A stretch of 16,242 nucleotides of DNA from Chloroflexota bacterium. Lineage in GTDB: Bacteria > Chloroflexota > Chloroflexia > QHBQ01 > JADMIH01. Where the stretch lies: NCBI GenBank assembly GCA_015478675.1, contig JADMIH010000084.1, forward strand, positions 1 to 16,242. Direction: 5' to 3'. Positions 1-6,528 of this stretch are shown here, one piece after another. The notes beneath the pieces were generated by a model. The model was not told the origin of the DNA. It worked only from the letters and a program-made list of their open reading frames with translations, and ran no database searches. The translations under genes and the position numbers were made by a program. Each line of letters opens with the position of its first letter. Positions within the stretch are counted from its first letter, which is position 1.

Positions 1-632
1 GCGCCTGGCCCGATGCCCGCCTCGGTCATGGCGCCTGTACCTGGATAGAAGGGATAACGGTGAACGCTGAAGAAGAGTACGTCAGGGCGGCTGTAGAAAA
101 GGTCCTGTGTGCCGTTGCCATGATGCACATCCCAATCTACGATCATCACACGCTCAAGCTTGTGCTTACCGGTGGCGTAGTGGGCTGCCACAGCTATATT
201 ATTGAAGAGGCAAAAGCCCATAGCCGACATGTAGAGTGCATGGTGGCCGGGGGGCCTTGCCAGCGCGAATGCTGCCCTTGCGCCTGCCATCACGCTGTCC
301 ACAGCCGCGGTAGCCGCCCCTGCCGCCAGCAGCGCGGCGTTGTAGGAGCCTGGGGATATATAGGTGTCAGGGTCCCAGTATCCACCCCCCTGAAGAGACG
401 CCTTTTCGATAGCTTCTATATAGGGAGGGTAGTGTACCTGTGCGAGTAGATCGAGGCTGACCGGCTCCGGCCTCAACAGGTCGCCTTCCCTTATACCGCG
501 AGCCTCAAAAGCAGAGAGGATAGAGCGCAAGCGGTCAGCCGACTCCGGGTGCTCACCTGTGTCATGCTCCAAAAAAGCAGGGTGGTAAAAGAGGGCGACG
601 TTTTCATTATCAGCTTTGCGGGCAGGGTACAT
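1..632 (-). CDS. Histone deacetylase/AcuC/acetylpolyamine amidohydrolase family protein, C-terminus beyond the window
   Basis: This is a zinc-dependent deacetylase of the HDAC superfamily; bacterial members remove acetyl groups from polyamines, acetoin-pathway proteins or other small amides. It runs from an ATG at 632-630 off the left edge, giving 210 visible residues. Visible motifs are RPPGHHA (residues 126-132, tandem His130-His131 as general base/acid pair), MGFCLFNN (138-145) and DWDVHHGNGT (166-175), where Asp168 and His170 match the family's zinc ligands. The third zinc-ligand Asp and the catalytic Tyr would lie outside the window, so activity cannot be fully judged. It is transcribed divergently from the Tad-type operon. 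No Shine-Dalgarno sequence precedes the ATG. A promoter-like TTGCCC-17 nt-TATACT ends 6 nt before it, predicting a leaderless mRNA. The family is certain; the substrate is not. Confidence 0.93.
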   Translation of the reverse strand, partial: MYPARKADNENVALFYHPAFLEHDTGEHPESADRLRSILSAFEARGIREGDLLRPEPVSLDLLAQVHYPPYIEAIEKASLQGGGYWDPDTYISPGSYNAALLAAGAATAAVDSVMAGARAAFALARPPGHHALYMSAMGFCLFNNIAVAAHYATGKHKLERVMIVDWDVHHGNGTQDLFYSRPDVLFFSVHRYPFYPGTGAMTEAGIGPG

Positions 633-638
633 CTCTAG

Positions 639-667
639 AGTATATCAAAGATGAGTTGTAGGGGCAA
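639..667 (-). promoter_or_regulatory. Putative sigma70-type promoter for the HDAC-family gene (leaderless geometry)
   Basis: On the minus strand a TTGCCC hexamer (667-662) is followed by a 17-nt spacer and TATACT (644-639). The last base of the -10 lies exactly 6 nt before the ATG (632), so the expected +1 is the A of the start codon. This is sequence inspection only; no start site was measured. Confidence 0.45.
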
Positions 668-732
668 TTTTCCGTCAGGGGGTAAGCGTTCAGGTTGGGG
701 TGGAGCAATCTTCTTGGGGTGACTGTGCGGGT

Positions 733-772
733 GTACCCTCACCTACCCTTACGTACCCTCACCCGCCCTCAC
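733..772. repeat. C-rich tandem 20-mer, two copies
   Basis: Two adjacent 20-base units, 733-752 and 753-772, both begin GTACCCTCAC and agree at 17 of 20 positions. They run straight into the C-tract and palindrome at 780-806, so the whole 733-806 stretch looks like one extragenic element. It is non-coding by position and composition. Confidence 0.6.
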
Positions 773-779
773 CCCCAAA

Positions 780-806
780 CCCCCTCTCCCACAAGGGGAG
801 AGGGGG
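780..806. repeat. Extragenic palindrome, 11-bp stem
   Basis: CCCCCTCTCCC-type left arm (780-790), loop ACAAG (791-795) and right arm GGGAGAGGGGG (796-806) form a perfect 11-bp GC-rich stem, followed by CTTT. It lies between two divergent genes, where no terminator is needed. A dispersed extragenic palindromic repeat is therefore the better reading; similar CCCTCACCCC...CCCTCTCCC...GGGGAGAGGG units are common in Chloroflexota and cyanobacterial genomes (from memory, not searched). Confidence 0.65.
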
Positions 807-1135
807 CTTTCTCCCTGGTGAGTATCGGGGCTATGCCCCTGACGGGGTTACAGGGGTGTCCCCTCCCTGCACCCCAGGTCTGAGCGCTTGCGTCAGGGAT
901 TAGTATCCAACCCCCAATCTATTAGTACTGTTAGTCGTTAGGACCGCCAGGCGGCACATCCGGTACTCCTTTCCCATTCTGTTTGGCCCCTTTGGAGGTC
1001 ATAATGATTTCTGGCAGAGTCTGAGTGCGCTTGCCGCCGGTGGGTGGTACGCGTTGTCTGCTTTGGCCGCAGGCTCTTTTACTATCATCTTACCGACGTG
1101 CGCAATCCGGAAGATAACGAGACCAGGTGCAAATC

Positions 1136-1912
1136 ATGAGATTTATCTACAAAGACTCAAGCAAGCTCAAGGTGGGCTGGCGCACTCGTCCCGCCAGGGC
1201 GACCAGAGGTCGCACCCTGGGGCAAAGCATCGTAGAGTTCGCGCTCGTCTCGCCCATTCTTTTGCTGGCTATATTCGGCATCATAGACATGGCCCGCCTC
1301 ATCCAGGCTCAGGTGACTGTGAGCAACGCCGCCCGCCAGGCGATACGCTTCGCCGTCACAGGGTACCAGGAAAAAGATGTCAATGGGCTTTATATTCCGC
1401 GCGCTACTTCAATAATCTCAAAGGCCAACGCCTCGCTTGCCGGTCTGCCTTTGACCAATGCGCTTGACTCGCGTCAGTTTGGCTACCACAATGTGGAGCT
1501 AAACTCCTCGGGCAACTGTTCAGACTGTGGTGCAGGTAAACCAGGCGGTCCGAACGGGGTTGTAGAGGTTTATGTTTATTACAACGTTCAAATGCTTACA
1601 CCACTGGTGAGCATGGTCTTGCCGCGAGTACTTGTGCGTGGCTATGAGAGGTCTATCAACGAAGAATGGGGCGCTGTACAAGGCTTCAATCGCGCCAACC
1701 TGCCTACGCCCCCTCCCGCCCTGCCAACATGGACTCCCCAACCGACTGACACACCTACCGCCACGCCAACCAAAACTTCTGTGCCCACAAACACACCCAC
1801 GTCAACAGCAACCGCCACATCAACAGCAACCGCCACGCCAACCAAAACTTCTGTGCCCACAAACACACCCACGTCAACAGCAACCGTCACGCCAACACCG
1901 AATGGGCAATAG
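1136..1912 (+). CDS. TadE-like pseudopilin with C-terminal Pro/Thr-rich stalk
   Basis: This is a TadE-family minor pilin (PF07811 type) of Tad/Flp pilus or tight-adherence systems. It is exported, cleaved by a prepilin peptidase and anchored by one N-terminal helix. The ATG at 1136 is chosen because AGGTG (1125-1129) sits 6 nt upstream; the in-frame GTG at 1127 overlaps that site. The product has 258 residues. The processing signature is G29-QSIVEF with the conserved Glu at mature position +5 (Glu34), then a hydrophobic helix (about 36-56) and the typical SNAARQAIRFA segment (63-73). An NCSDC Cys pair occurs in the globular part. Residues 190-258 are almost entirely Pro, Thr, Ala and Ser and include two 24-residue repeats. 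Such tails are typical of Chloroflexota surface proteins and act as stalks or glycosylation sites (inference). It is the first gene of a four-gene plus-strand set. Confidence 0.85.
   Translation: MRFIYKDSSKLKVGWRTRPARATRGRTLGQSIVEFALVSPILLLAIFGIIDMARLIQAQVTVSNAARQAIRFAVTGYQEKDVNGLYIPRATSIISKANASLAGLPLTNALDSRQFGYHNVELNSSGNCSDCGAGKPGGPNGVVEVYVYYNVQMLTPLVSMVLPRVLVRGYERSINEEWGAVQGFNRANLPTPPPALPTWTPQPTDTPTATPTKTSVPTNTPTSTATATSTATATPTKTSVPTNTPTSTATVTPTPNGQ
1757..1900 (+). repeat. 72-bp in-frame tandem repeat coding the Thr/Pro stalk
   Basis: Two 72-bp units, 1757-1828 and 1829-1900. Positions 1757-1818 and 1829-1890 differ at one of 62 bases, while the last 10 bases of each unit diverge. Each encodes 24 residues beginning TATPTKTSVPTNTP. 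The near-identity at DNA level implies a recent duplication, so length variation between strains is likely. Confidence 0.85.
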
Positions 1913-1927
1913 AAGGTAAGTGTGTAT

Positions 1928-2068
1928 ATGTTCAAGAAACAATGCGGCTGGGGTCAACCGATGAAGGTGGCGGTGAGCGTTACAGGCTTGAACGGAGTTA
2001 TCATGAGCGCGTGCAGGGGGTCCCAGTCGGGCAGCATGGGCAGTAACGTATCAGGCGGGGGTATTTAG
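1928..2068 (+). CDS. Small ORF (46 aa) between the tadE-like genes, possible mini-lipoprotein
   Basis: This is an open frame from ATG 1928 to TAG 2066-2068, not a recognised family. It starts 15 nt after the stalked TadE-like gene, with AAGGTAAG upstream, and its stop is 2 nt before the ATG of the next gene, the spacing of translationally coupled genes. An alternative ATG at 1961 has GGGG (1949-1952) 8 nt upstream and would give 35 residues. That version begins MKVAVSVTGLNG and runs to IMSAC, so it could be a short signal peptide with a weak lipobox (Cys18) followed by a Gly/Ser-rich tail. The hydrophobic stretch is modest, so lipidation is only a possibility. It could also be a fortuitous open frame in a 158-base gap, although its position in an otherwise tight operon argues that it is translated. 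Confidence 0.4.
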   Translation: MFKKQCGWGQPMKVAVSVTGLNGVIMSACRGSQSGSMGSNVSGGGI

Positions 2069-2070
2069 CA

Positions 2071-2721
2071 ATGCTTATAATTGGCATGCCTCTGAGTCAA
2101 ATAATGAAGATGCTTCGTTTCAAGAACAATGAGGTAGCACAAAGAATGTCTCTCCCTTCCACGCACCGCTCGCACAAAGGCCAGAGCATGGTAGAGGTGG
2201 CGCTGGTGCTTCCTCTACTGGTGTTGATCTTAGGTATAGTCATTGAAGCAGGACTGGCCCTCAATGCCTGGACACGTGTAAACACAGCTGCCCGTGATTC
2301 TACACGTTTTGTGCTGAACGCAGGACGTACCGACGACGCTAATACACTGGTGGTGAATAAGCTCAGGGGCATAGACTTCGGCTCAGATAGAGGGGCAGCT
2401 AGCACCAAGTTGGACGTTTACGTGATTACAGGCACAACTACCGTACTCGGTACACTACCTTCCACAAGCCCCAACTGGAATGTGCATCACTATGGTTCAG
2501 GGCCGGCCACGCCCAATATCACCGCTTCAGTTGTGCAACAGCGGCTCAGCACTCAAGGGGCTGATGCCAGCAAGTGTGTGGTATTCGTCCTCGTCGAAGT
2601 GGACTACATCTATACACCTATAGTTGGCACTATCGTGAATAACGGCGCGCTCCTCCCTATGAGTAGCTACGCGCTCGCTCAATCAGAGCAGCAGACCCCA
2701 AGCGGCGGCGTCTGTACATGA
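2071..2721 (+). CDS. TadE-like pseudopilin
   Basis: Second TadE-family minor pilin, 216 residues. The start at 2071 is supported by a GGGGG run (2057-2061) 9 nt upstream. The leader is basic (His/Arg/Lys around residues 15-36), followed by the processing signature G37-QSMVEVALVLP with Glu42 at mature +5, a strongly hydrophobic helix (about 43-64) and the conserved NTAARDSTRFV segment (about 75-85). The rest is a periplasmic/extracellular globular domain with Cys in SKCVV and near the C-terminus; it has no Pro/Thr stalk, unlike the first TadE-like protein. It lies in the same operon, 2 nt after the small ORF and 69 nt before the TadG-like gene. The expected role is minor pilin or scaffold for Flp-type pili. 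The core export machinery (TadA, TadB/C, RcpA) is not in the window. Confidence 0.83.
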   Translation: MLIIGMPLSQIMKMLRFKNNEVAQRMSLPSTHRSHKGQSMVEVALVLPLLVLILGIVIEAGLALNAWTRVNTAARDSTRFVLNAGRTDDANTLVVNKLRGIDFGSDRGAASTKLDVYVITGTTTVLGTLPSTSPNWNVHHYGSGPATPNITASVVQQRLSTQGADASKCVVFVLVEVDYIYTPIVGTIVNNGALLPMSSYALAQSEQQTPSGGVCT

Positions 2722-2790
2722 TCTATACACTTTTATCTCTTGTCGTGCGGCTCGGCAAAAGGTTTATAGAAGGTTTTGGAGTGGTTTGAA

Positions 2791-4740
2791 ATGAGAAGAA
2801 AAATCATGAAGAATGTGCCTGTTGCCCAGGAAGAGCGTTGCATAGACCTTGAAGGGTATATGCACATAGTAAATAGACGCTCCAGAGGGCAGGCGCTACT
2901 CATCGTAGCATTAATGATGACTGTGCTTCTCCTCTTTGCCGGGCTTGGTGTAGATGTCGGCAACCTGATGGGCAAGCGTGCGAAGTTGCAGAGCGCAGTG
3001 GACGCAGCAACGCTTTCTGCCGCTGAAATGGTGGGTGGCAGCAGCAACGTGTACACAAGCACCAAGGCTTTGCAAATCCTTGAGGCTAACGGTGTGCTTT
3101 CGCCTACCCTGGTAAGCGTCGTAGTAGATACTCCTGTCCGGTCCAGCAACCAGGTCCACGTGAAGGCCATACAAACGGTTGACACCTTCTTCATGCGCAT
3201 AATCCCCATGTGGCGGCAGGTAGATATCAGCGCTGAGGCGACCGCTGACCTGAACAGTTATGCTGAGGTCAATGCCAAACCTTACGGCCAGCCGGGTGTG
3301 GTAAATGAGCTAAACCTTTCGGTTTGGGGAAAGAATAGCTGGCGTAAAGGTGGTGACGCTTATTCGCCTCTTTACGAGAATAGCGGCGGTACTATTATTA
3401 ATAACCCGGAGTATCCGAAACAACCTTATGGCTACCTCTACCGGATAGACGTTCCGGCGAGTTACGCCGCCGATGATGTGGTTGTGCAGATTTTTGATGC
3501 TGATGGCTACAACAGGCCGGATGCGCCGGTGACGCCTACCAATACGCCTATTCCTACTCCATTCCAAACTCCACGGCCTACTTATACCCCCAGCGGCAGC
3601 GATTACCGGTACACAGGTTGCCCCAGCTACGACAATAATAATTGCACGACCAGCCTCAACCAACCGGGCTACCGCTATAACACCGGCCTTAAGCTCAACG
3701 CCTACCCTGACCAGAGGCCCGCCTTCTGGCGCGCGGACGAAGATCGTCGGCCATACTCTGATTCCGACATTAATCCGGGAGGCAACTCCTGGGACGACAC
3801 CTGGGCAACAACTACCCAGTATACCCTCTGGCACTTCGACCCGCGTATAACCAGCGCTTTCGGTTACCCTGATGATTTGTCAGACCAACCGGTTAGCGCC
3901 GGCCCCTGTAGCAGCCCCACCTTTCCAACTCTACAGAAGTGTCTTGCTCAATACACCGCTGACCGCACCATAACAAAAACCGATCTGAAGTGGTACCAAC
4001 CTGACGGCTTCAAGATTGTTCTCAAGAACGGCCCCGGCTGCACTAAAGGTACGGGGGGGAATGAATGCTTCGACAGGGAAGCAACAGGCGGCTTCTATTT
4101 CTACCTTTATGTGCAGGGAATCGACGGTTCAAGTGAAAACAACTTCGACCTGCGTGTTGGTCCTTCAACCGGAAATATCCTCTGTGACAACACCACCGTT
4201 ACCTCCGGCAACATGTACCAGACCGACTGCTACGTGAACCAGCTCTATTATGATAACTCTTACAACGGCCTGGGCGACTGGACGACAGGCGGGGCGAGCG
4301 TTTTCGCGAAGCGAGCAATGGCTCTCAACCTGGACACCGGCAGTCAGTTTCCTATGTTGTTTACGCAGGTAAGCAAAAACGCGGCGGGCCAGACGCTGGG
4401 TATCCGCCACTTCGATCAGGACTGCACCGGGGGCTGCGGGCCTTCAAATACTATGACCTACCAGATGCAGAAGTGCGGAGCTACCGATCTGAACAACGAC
4501 GCCAGCTTTGCTGATGTAGGCACAGGGTACGTCGGCAATAACGATATGTGGGTCTGCGCCGTCGGAGTTTGCCCTGACCCCGAAGGGGTGCTCATACCCG
4601 ACGAAAACAGCCAGTTTTTCAAGGCATCGGATGGTACGATTTGTGCCACCTCGTGGCTACGCTTGAAAAAGGACCCTTCATATACCCAGGACACCACTGT
4701 TTGGGAGATGCCCTTCATACGCCCTAGACTAGTGAAGTAA
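2791..4740 (+). CDS. TadG-like pilus-assembly protein with large Cys-rich extracytoplasmic region
   Basis: A 649-residue protein with the N-terminal TadE/G-like domain (PF13400 type): RRSRGQALLIVAL (29-41), a hydrophobic helix to about residue 53, then GVDVGNLMGKRAKLQSAVDAATLSAAE (53-79), the hallmark of this family. Gly33 is followed by Gln-Ala without the +5 Glu of TadE proteins, as usual for TadG. The ATG at 2791 is preferred because GGAG (2778-2781) is 9 nt upstream. TTG 2776 has only a misplaced site, and ATG 2860 (AAGG 4 nt upstream) is a possible alternative. A Pro/Thr linker (residues 246-268) separates the N-terminal half from a region of about 380 residues rich in Asn, Gly, Asp and Tyr that holds 14 cysteines, suggesting a disulfide-stabilised secreted domain. 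Last gene of the operon, ending at the hairpin 4775-4807. An adhesive tip or minor-pilin role is inferred. Confidence 0.8.
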   Translation: MRRKIMKNVPVAQEERCIDLEGYMHIVNRRSRGQALLIVALMMTVLLLFAGLGVDVGNLMGKRAKLQSAVDAATLSAAEMVGGSSNVYTSTKALQILEANGVLSPTLVSVVVDTPVRSSNQVHVKAIQTVDTFFMRIIPMWRQVDISAEATADLNSYAEVNAKPYGQPGVVNELNLSVWGKNSWRKGGDAYSPLYENSGGTIINNPEYPKQPYGYLYRIDVPASYAADDVVVQIFDADGYNRPDAPVTPTNTPIPTPFQTPRPTYTPSGSDYRYTGCPSYDNNNCTTSLNQPGYRYNTGLKLNAYPDQRPAFWRADEDRRPYSDSDINPGGNSWDDTWATTTQYTLWHFDPRITSAFGYPDDLSDQPVSAGPCSSPTFPTLQKCLAQYTADRTITKTDLKWYQPDGFKIVLKNGPGCTKGTGGNECFDREATGGFYFYLYVQGIDGSSENNFDLRVGPSTGNILCDNTTVTSGNMYQTDCYVNQLYYDNSYNGLGDWTTGGASVFAKRAMALNLDTGSQFPMLFTQVSKNAAGQTLGIRHFDQDCTGGCGPSNTMTYQMQKCGATDLNNDASFADVGTGYVGNNDMWVCAVGVCPDPEGVLIPDENSQFFKASDGTICATSWLRLKKDPSYTQDTTVWEMPFIRPRLVK

Positions 4741-4774
4741 ACGCGAGACTCACACTGGCGGGTAGAAGGTAGAA

Positions 4775-4807
4775 GGAGGAGCTATCGATTCGTACGATAG
4801 CTCCTCC
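4775..4807. terminator. Bidirectional hairpin terminator between convergent tadG-like and MFS genes
   Basis: GGAGGAGCTATCG (4775-4787) and CGATAGCTCCTCC (4795-4807) form a perfect 13-bp stem with a 7-nt loop. It lies 34 bases after the tadG-like stop and 39 bases from the MFS stop, so it can serve both strands. The following bases (CTCATCTTATGTT on plus, TTCTACCTTCTA on minus) are only moderately T-rich, so efficiency is uncertain. Confidence 0.75.
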
Positions 4808-4846
4808 CTCATCTTATGTTCAGATAAACCGCCTTGAGCTTCCCAG

Positions 4847-6484
4847 CTAGAATATAGGCTCTGCTTCCGCATCGCTGTCGGGATTACGGCGCAGCCAGAT
4901 GGCGAAAGCCACTGCTACAAGCGTGATAAGGGCGGCGACCAGGAAGCCGGAGGTGTATACATCGAGGGTGGCGGCTTTGTAGGTGGTTATGTAGTCAGCC
5001 TGGCGTTTAGCGAAGGCTTCGGCGCTTTCTCCCGGATTGGCAAAGAGCACCGCCGGGTGGCTGGACATTAGCTCCTTGAAGCGGCGCAACCCCAGCACCG
5101 TAACTGCCGACAGGCTCACCAGGGTTCCTACCATCCTGGATAGGTTGACCGAGGCCGCCGAGAGAGCAGCGCGGCGTAGGCCGCCCCATTGCAGCGCGGT
5201 GGCGGTCACGGGCGAGATGAGCAGCCCGAAGCCGAGGCCGTTGGCCGCAAGGCCCACCCACGTGGTGAGGCTGTCAGCAGAGGTAAGGGTCCAGCCTGCC
5301 ATCTCCCAGGAGCCAATGGAGGTAAACAGCAGCCCCGCAACCGCGATCCACCTATACGTGACTCGCACCCCCAGCAACCCTCCTGCTATCGCCCCTACAG
5401 GTATGAAGGCCGTCATGCGCAGCAGCATCAGCCCGCCCTGTTCGGCTGTGCCGTCAAGGACGCTCGCCACGTAAAGGGGCACATTCACCATGGTGATGAT
5501 CAGCGCCGCGCCGACGAGCAGATTTGTAAGGTTGGCGGCGACAAAAGGCCAGCTACTCCGCGAGAAAAGAGCGGGCGGAAAGAGCGGGTCGGCGGCACGG
5601 CGCTGGCGGAAGGCGAATCCTGTGAAGAAGAGGATCGCGGATGCGAATAACGCGATACTCTGAGGCGTGACCAGTTCGCTATTGCCGCTCTGGTCCACGC
5701 TGTTGAAGCCCGCCCACACGCCTACTGAGCCGGGAGTGGAGAGGGCAAGCGCCAGCGATAGAAGACCCGCCCCCAATAGAGCCGCGCCTGCCCAGTCTAT
5801 CTTGCCAGGGAAGCGTGGCAGGGCCGGTGTGCGGAGCATCAGCGCGGCGAATAGCAGGCCCAGAGGCAAGTTCACCCAGAAGATCCAGCGCCAGCCCACT
5901 ATATTTAGCGCGCCATCCAGGTTTTGCATAATGAGCGCGCCCCAGAGGGGGCCGATCACCGCGCCCGCTTCAGCCACCGCGCCCAGTATACCGAGCATGA
6001 AGGGTATCCGACTCTGCCCGAAGAGGTGGCTGCACATCGCCATCCCTACCGGTAGCACGGCCCCGCCGCCTACGGCCTGTATGCACCGGGCGGCAATCAG
6101 CCAGCCGAGCGAAGGAGCCAGCGCGCAGAGGAGCGAGCCTATCATAAAGACGCCCAGCGCGAGAAGATAGATCCGCCGCTGGCCGTAAACGTCGGCCACT
6201 CGCCCCATCAATGGAAGGGCCACTGTATAGCCGAGCAGGTAGGCGGTAATGACCCAGGCGGCTTTATCAAGCTGGGTTACAGGGATCTGGAGGTCGGTGG
6301 AGATCGGCCAGAGGGCGGTTACGATCACCGTCTGGTCGAGGGCGGCCAGGAAGATGCCGAGCGAGGCTATGGCAATATGGGCGTTAGAAGAGATGCGTGA
6401 GGCGGGGTGTGAAGCCTGCTTGCTGTCGAGGCTTTCGCCAAGGGGCCGGCGCGTCTCCCGCTCTCTTTGCTCAGCCCTGCTCAC
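4847..6484 (-). CDS. MFS multidrug exporter, DHA2 (14-TM) family
   Basis: A 545-residue proton-coupled drug exporter of the major facilitator superfamily, in the cytoplasmic membrane. Visible are LDQTVIVTALWPI (motif D1, residues 49-61), the loop motif A GRVADVYGQRR (94-104) and antiporter motif C around GAVAEAGAVIGPLWG (168-182). About 14 hydrophobic segments and a length near 500-550 fit the DHA2/EmrB-QacA group. The N-terminus is an unusually long, charged tail of about 35 residues. The start is GTG 6484, only three codons after an in-frame stop; no later Met occurs before residue 93. No good ribosome site is positioned for this GTG. Instead AGGAG (6511-6507) serves an overlapping 9-codon ORF. 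It is the last gene of a minus-strand trio, 44 nt after tyrA. The substrate is unknown. Confidence 0.9.
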   Translation of the reverse strand: MSRAEQRERETRRPLGESLDSKQASHPASRISSNAHIAIASLGIFLAALDQTVIVTALWPISTDLQIPVTQLDKAAWVITAYLLGYTVALPLMGRVADVYGQRRIYLLALGVFMIGSLLCALAPSLGWLIAARCIQAVGGGAVLPVGMAMCSHLFGQSRIPFMLGILGAVAEAGAVIGPLWGALIMQNLDGALNIVGWRWIFWVNLPLGLLFAALMLRTPALPRFPGKIDWAGAALLGAGLLSLALALSTPGSVGVWAGFNSVDQSGNSELVTPQSIALFASAILFFTGFAFRQRRAADPLFPPALFSRSSWPFVAANLTNLLVGAALIITMVNVPLYVASVLDGTAEQGGLMLLRMTAFIPVGAIAGGLLGVRVTYRWIAVAGLLFTSIGSWEMAGWTLTSADSLTTWVGLAANGLGFGLLISPVTATALQWGGLRRAALSAASVNLSRMVGTLVSLSAVTVLGLRRFKELMSSHPAVLFANPGESAEAFAKRQADYITTYKAATLDVYTSGFLVAALITLVAVAFAIWLRRNPDSDAEAEPIF

Positions 6485-6500
6485 ACGCTTCTACACCCAT
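6471..6500 (-). CDS. Possible 9-residue leader peptide overlapping the MFS start
   Basis: ATG 6500-6498 to TGA 6473-6471 encodes MGVEACEQG. AGGAG (6511-6507) lies 6 nt upstream, better placed than anything for the exporter's GTG at 6484. The stop falls 8-13 nt past that GTG in a different frame, a geometry that allows terminating ribosomes to re-initiate on the exporter. It could be a coupling or attenuating leader, or chance; an indel error at the gene start is a further alternative. Confidence 0.4.
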   Translation of the reverse strand: MGVEACEQG

Positions 6501-6528
6501 CTTTTGCTCCTACCTTGCCTTGCCACGC

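Larger units (their letters stand above)
633..1135. other. Divergent intergenic region between the HDAC-family gene and the Tad-type operon
   Basis: These 503 bases hold no supportable gene: the short open frames consist largely of C-rich repeat and have no domain. They contain the HDAC promoter candidate near 639-667, the C-rich tandem repeat (733-772), the palindrome (780-806) and smaller self-complementary stretches such as CCGC/GCGG near 943-953 and GCCGCC/GGTGGT near 1031-1050. The operon's promoter must lie here, but I could not assign convincing -35/-10 boxes. I compared the leader by eye with the cyclic-di-GMP riboswitch pattern and saw no match. Confidence 0.6.

Noticed and set aside
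60..449. Plus-strand open frame of about 129 codons
   Set aside because: The minus strand here encodes unmistakable HDAC motifs; the plus frame has no recognisable domain.
780..810. Palindrome followed by CTTT read as a rho-independent terminator
   Set aside because: It lies between divergent genes with no transcript entering it, and the T-tract is too short.
1000..1126. Cyclic-di-GMP (GEMM) riboswitch in the leader of the pilus operon
   Set aside because: The conserved GEMM core sequences are not present; only unremarkable short GC stems are visible.
1642..1935. Long minus-strand open frame rich in Val/Gly opposite the first tadE-like gene
   Set aside because: It is the complement of the Thr/Pro repeat; its low-complexity V-G pattern simply mirrors the repeat codons, and it has no start signal.
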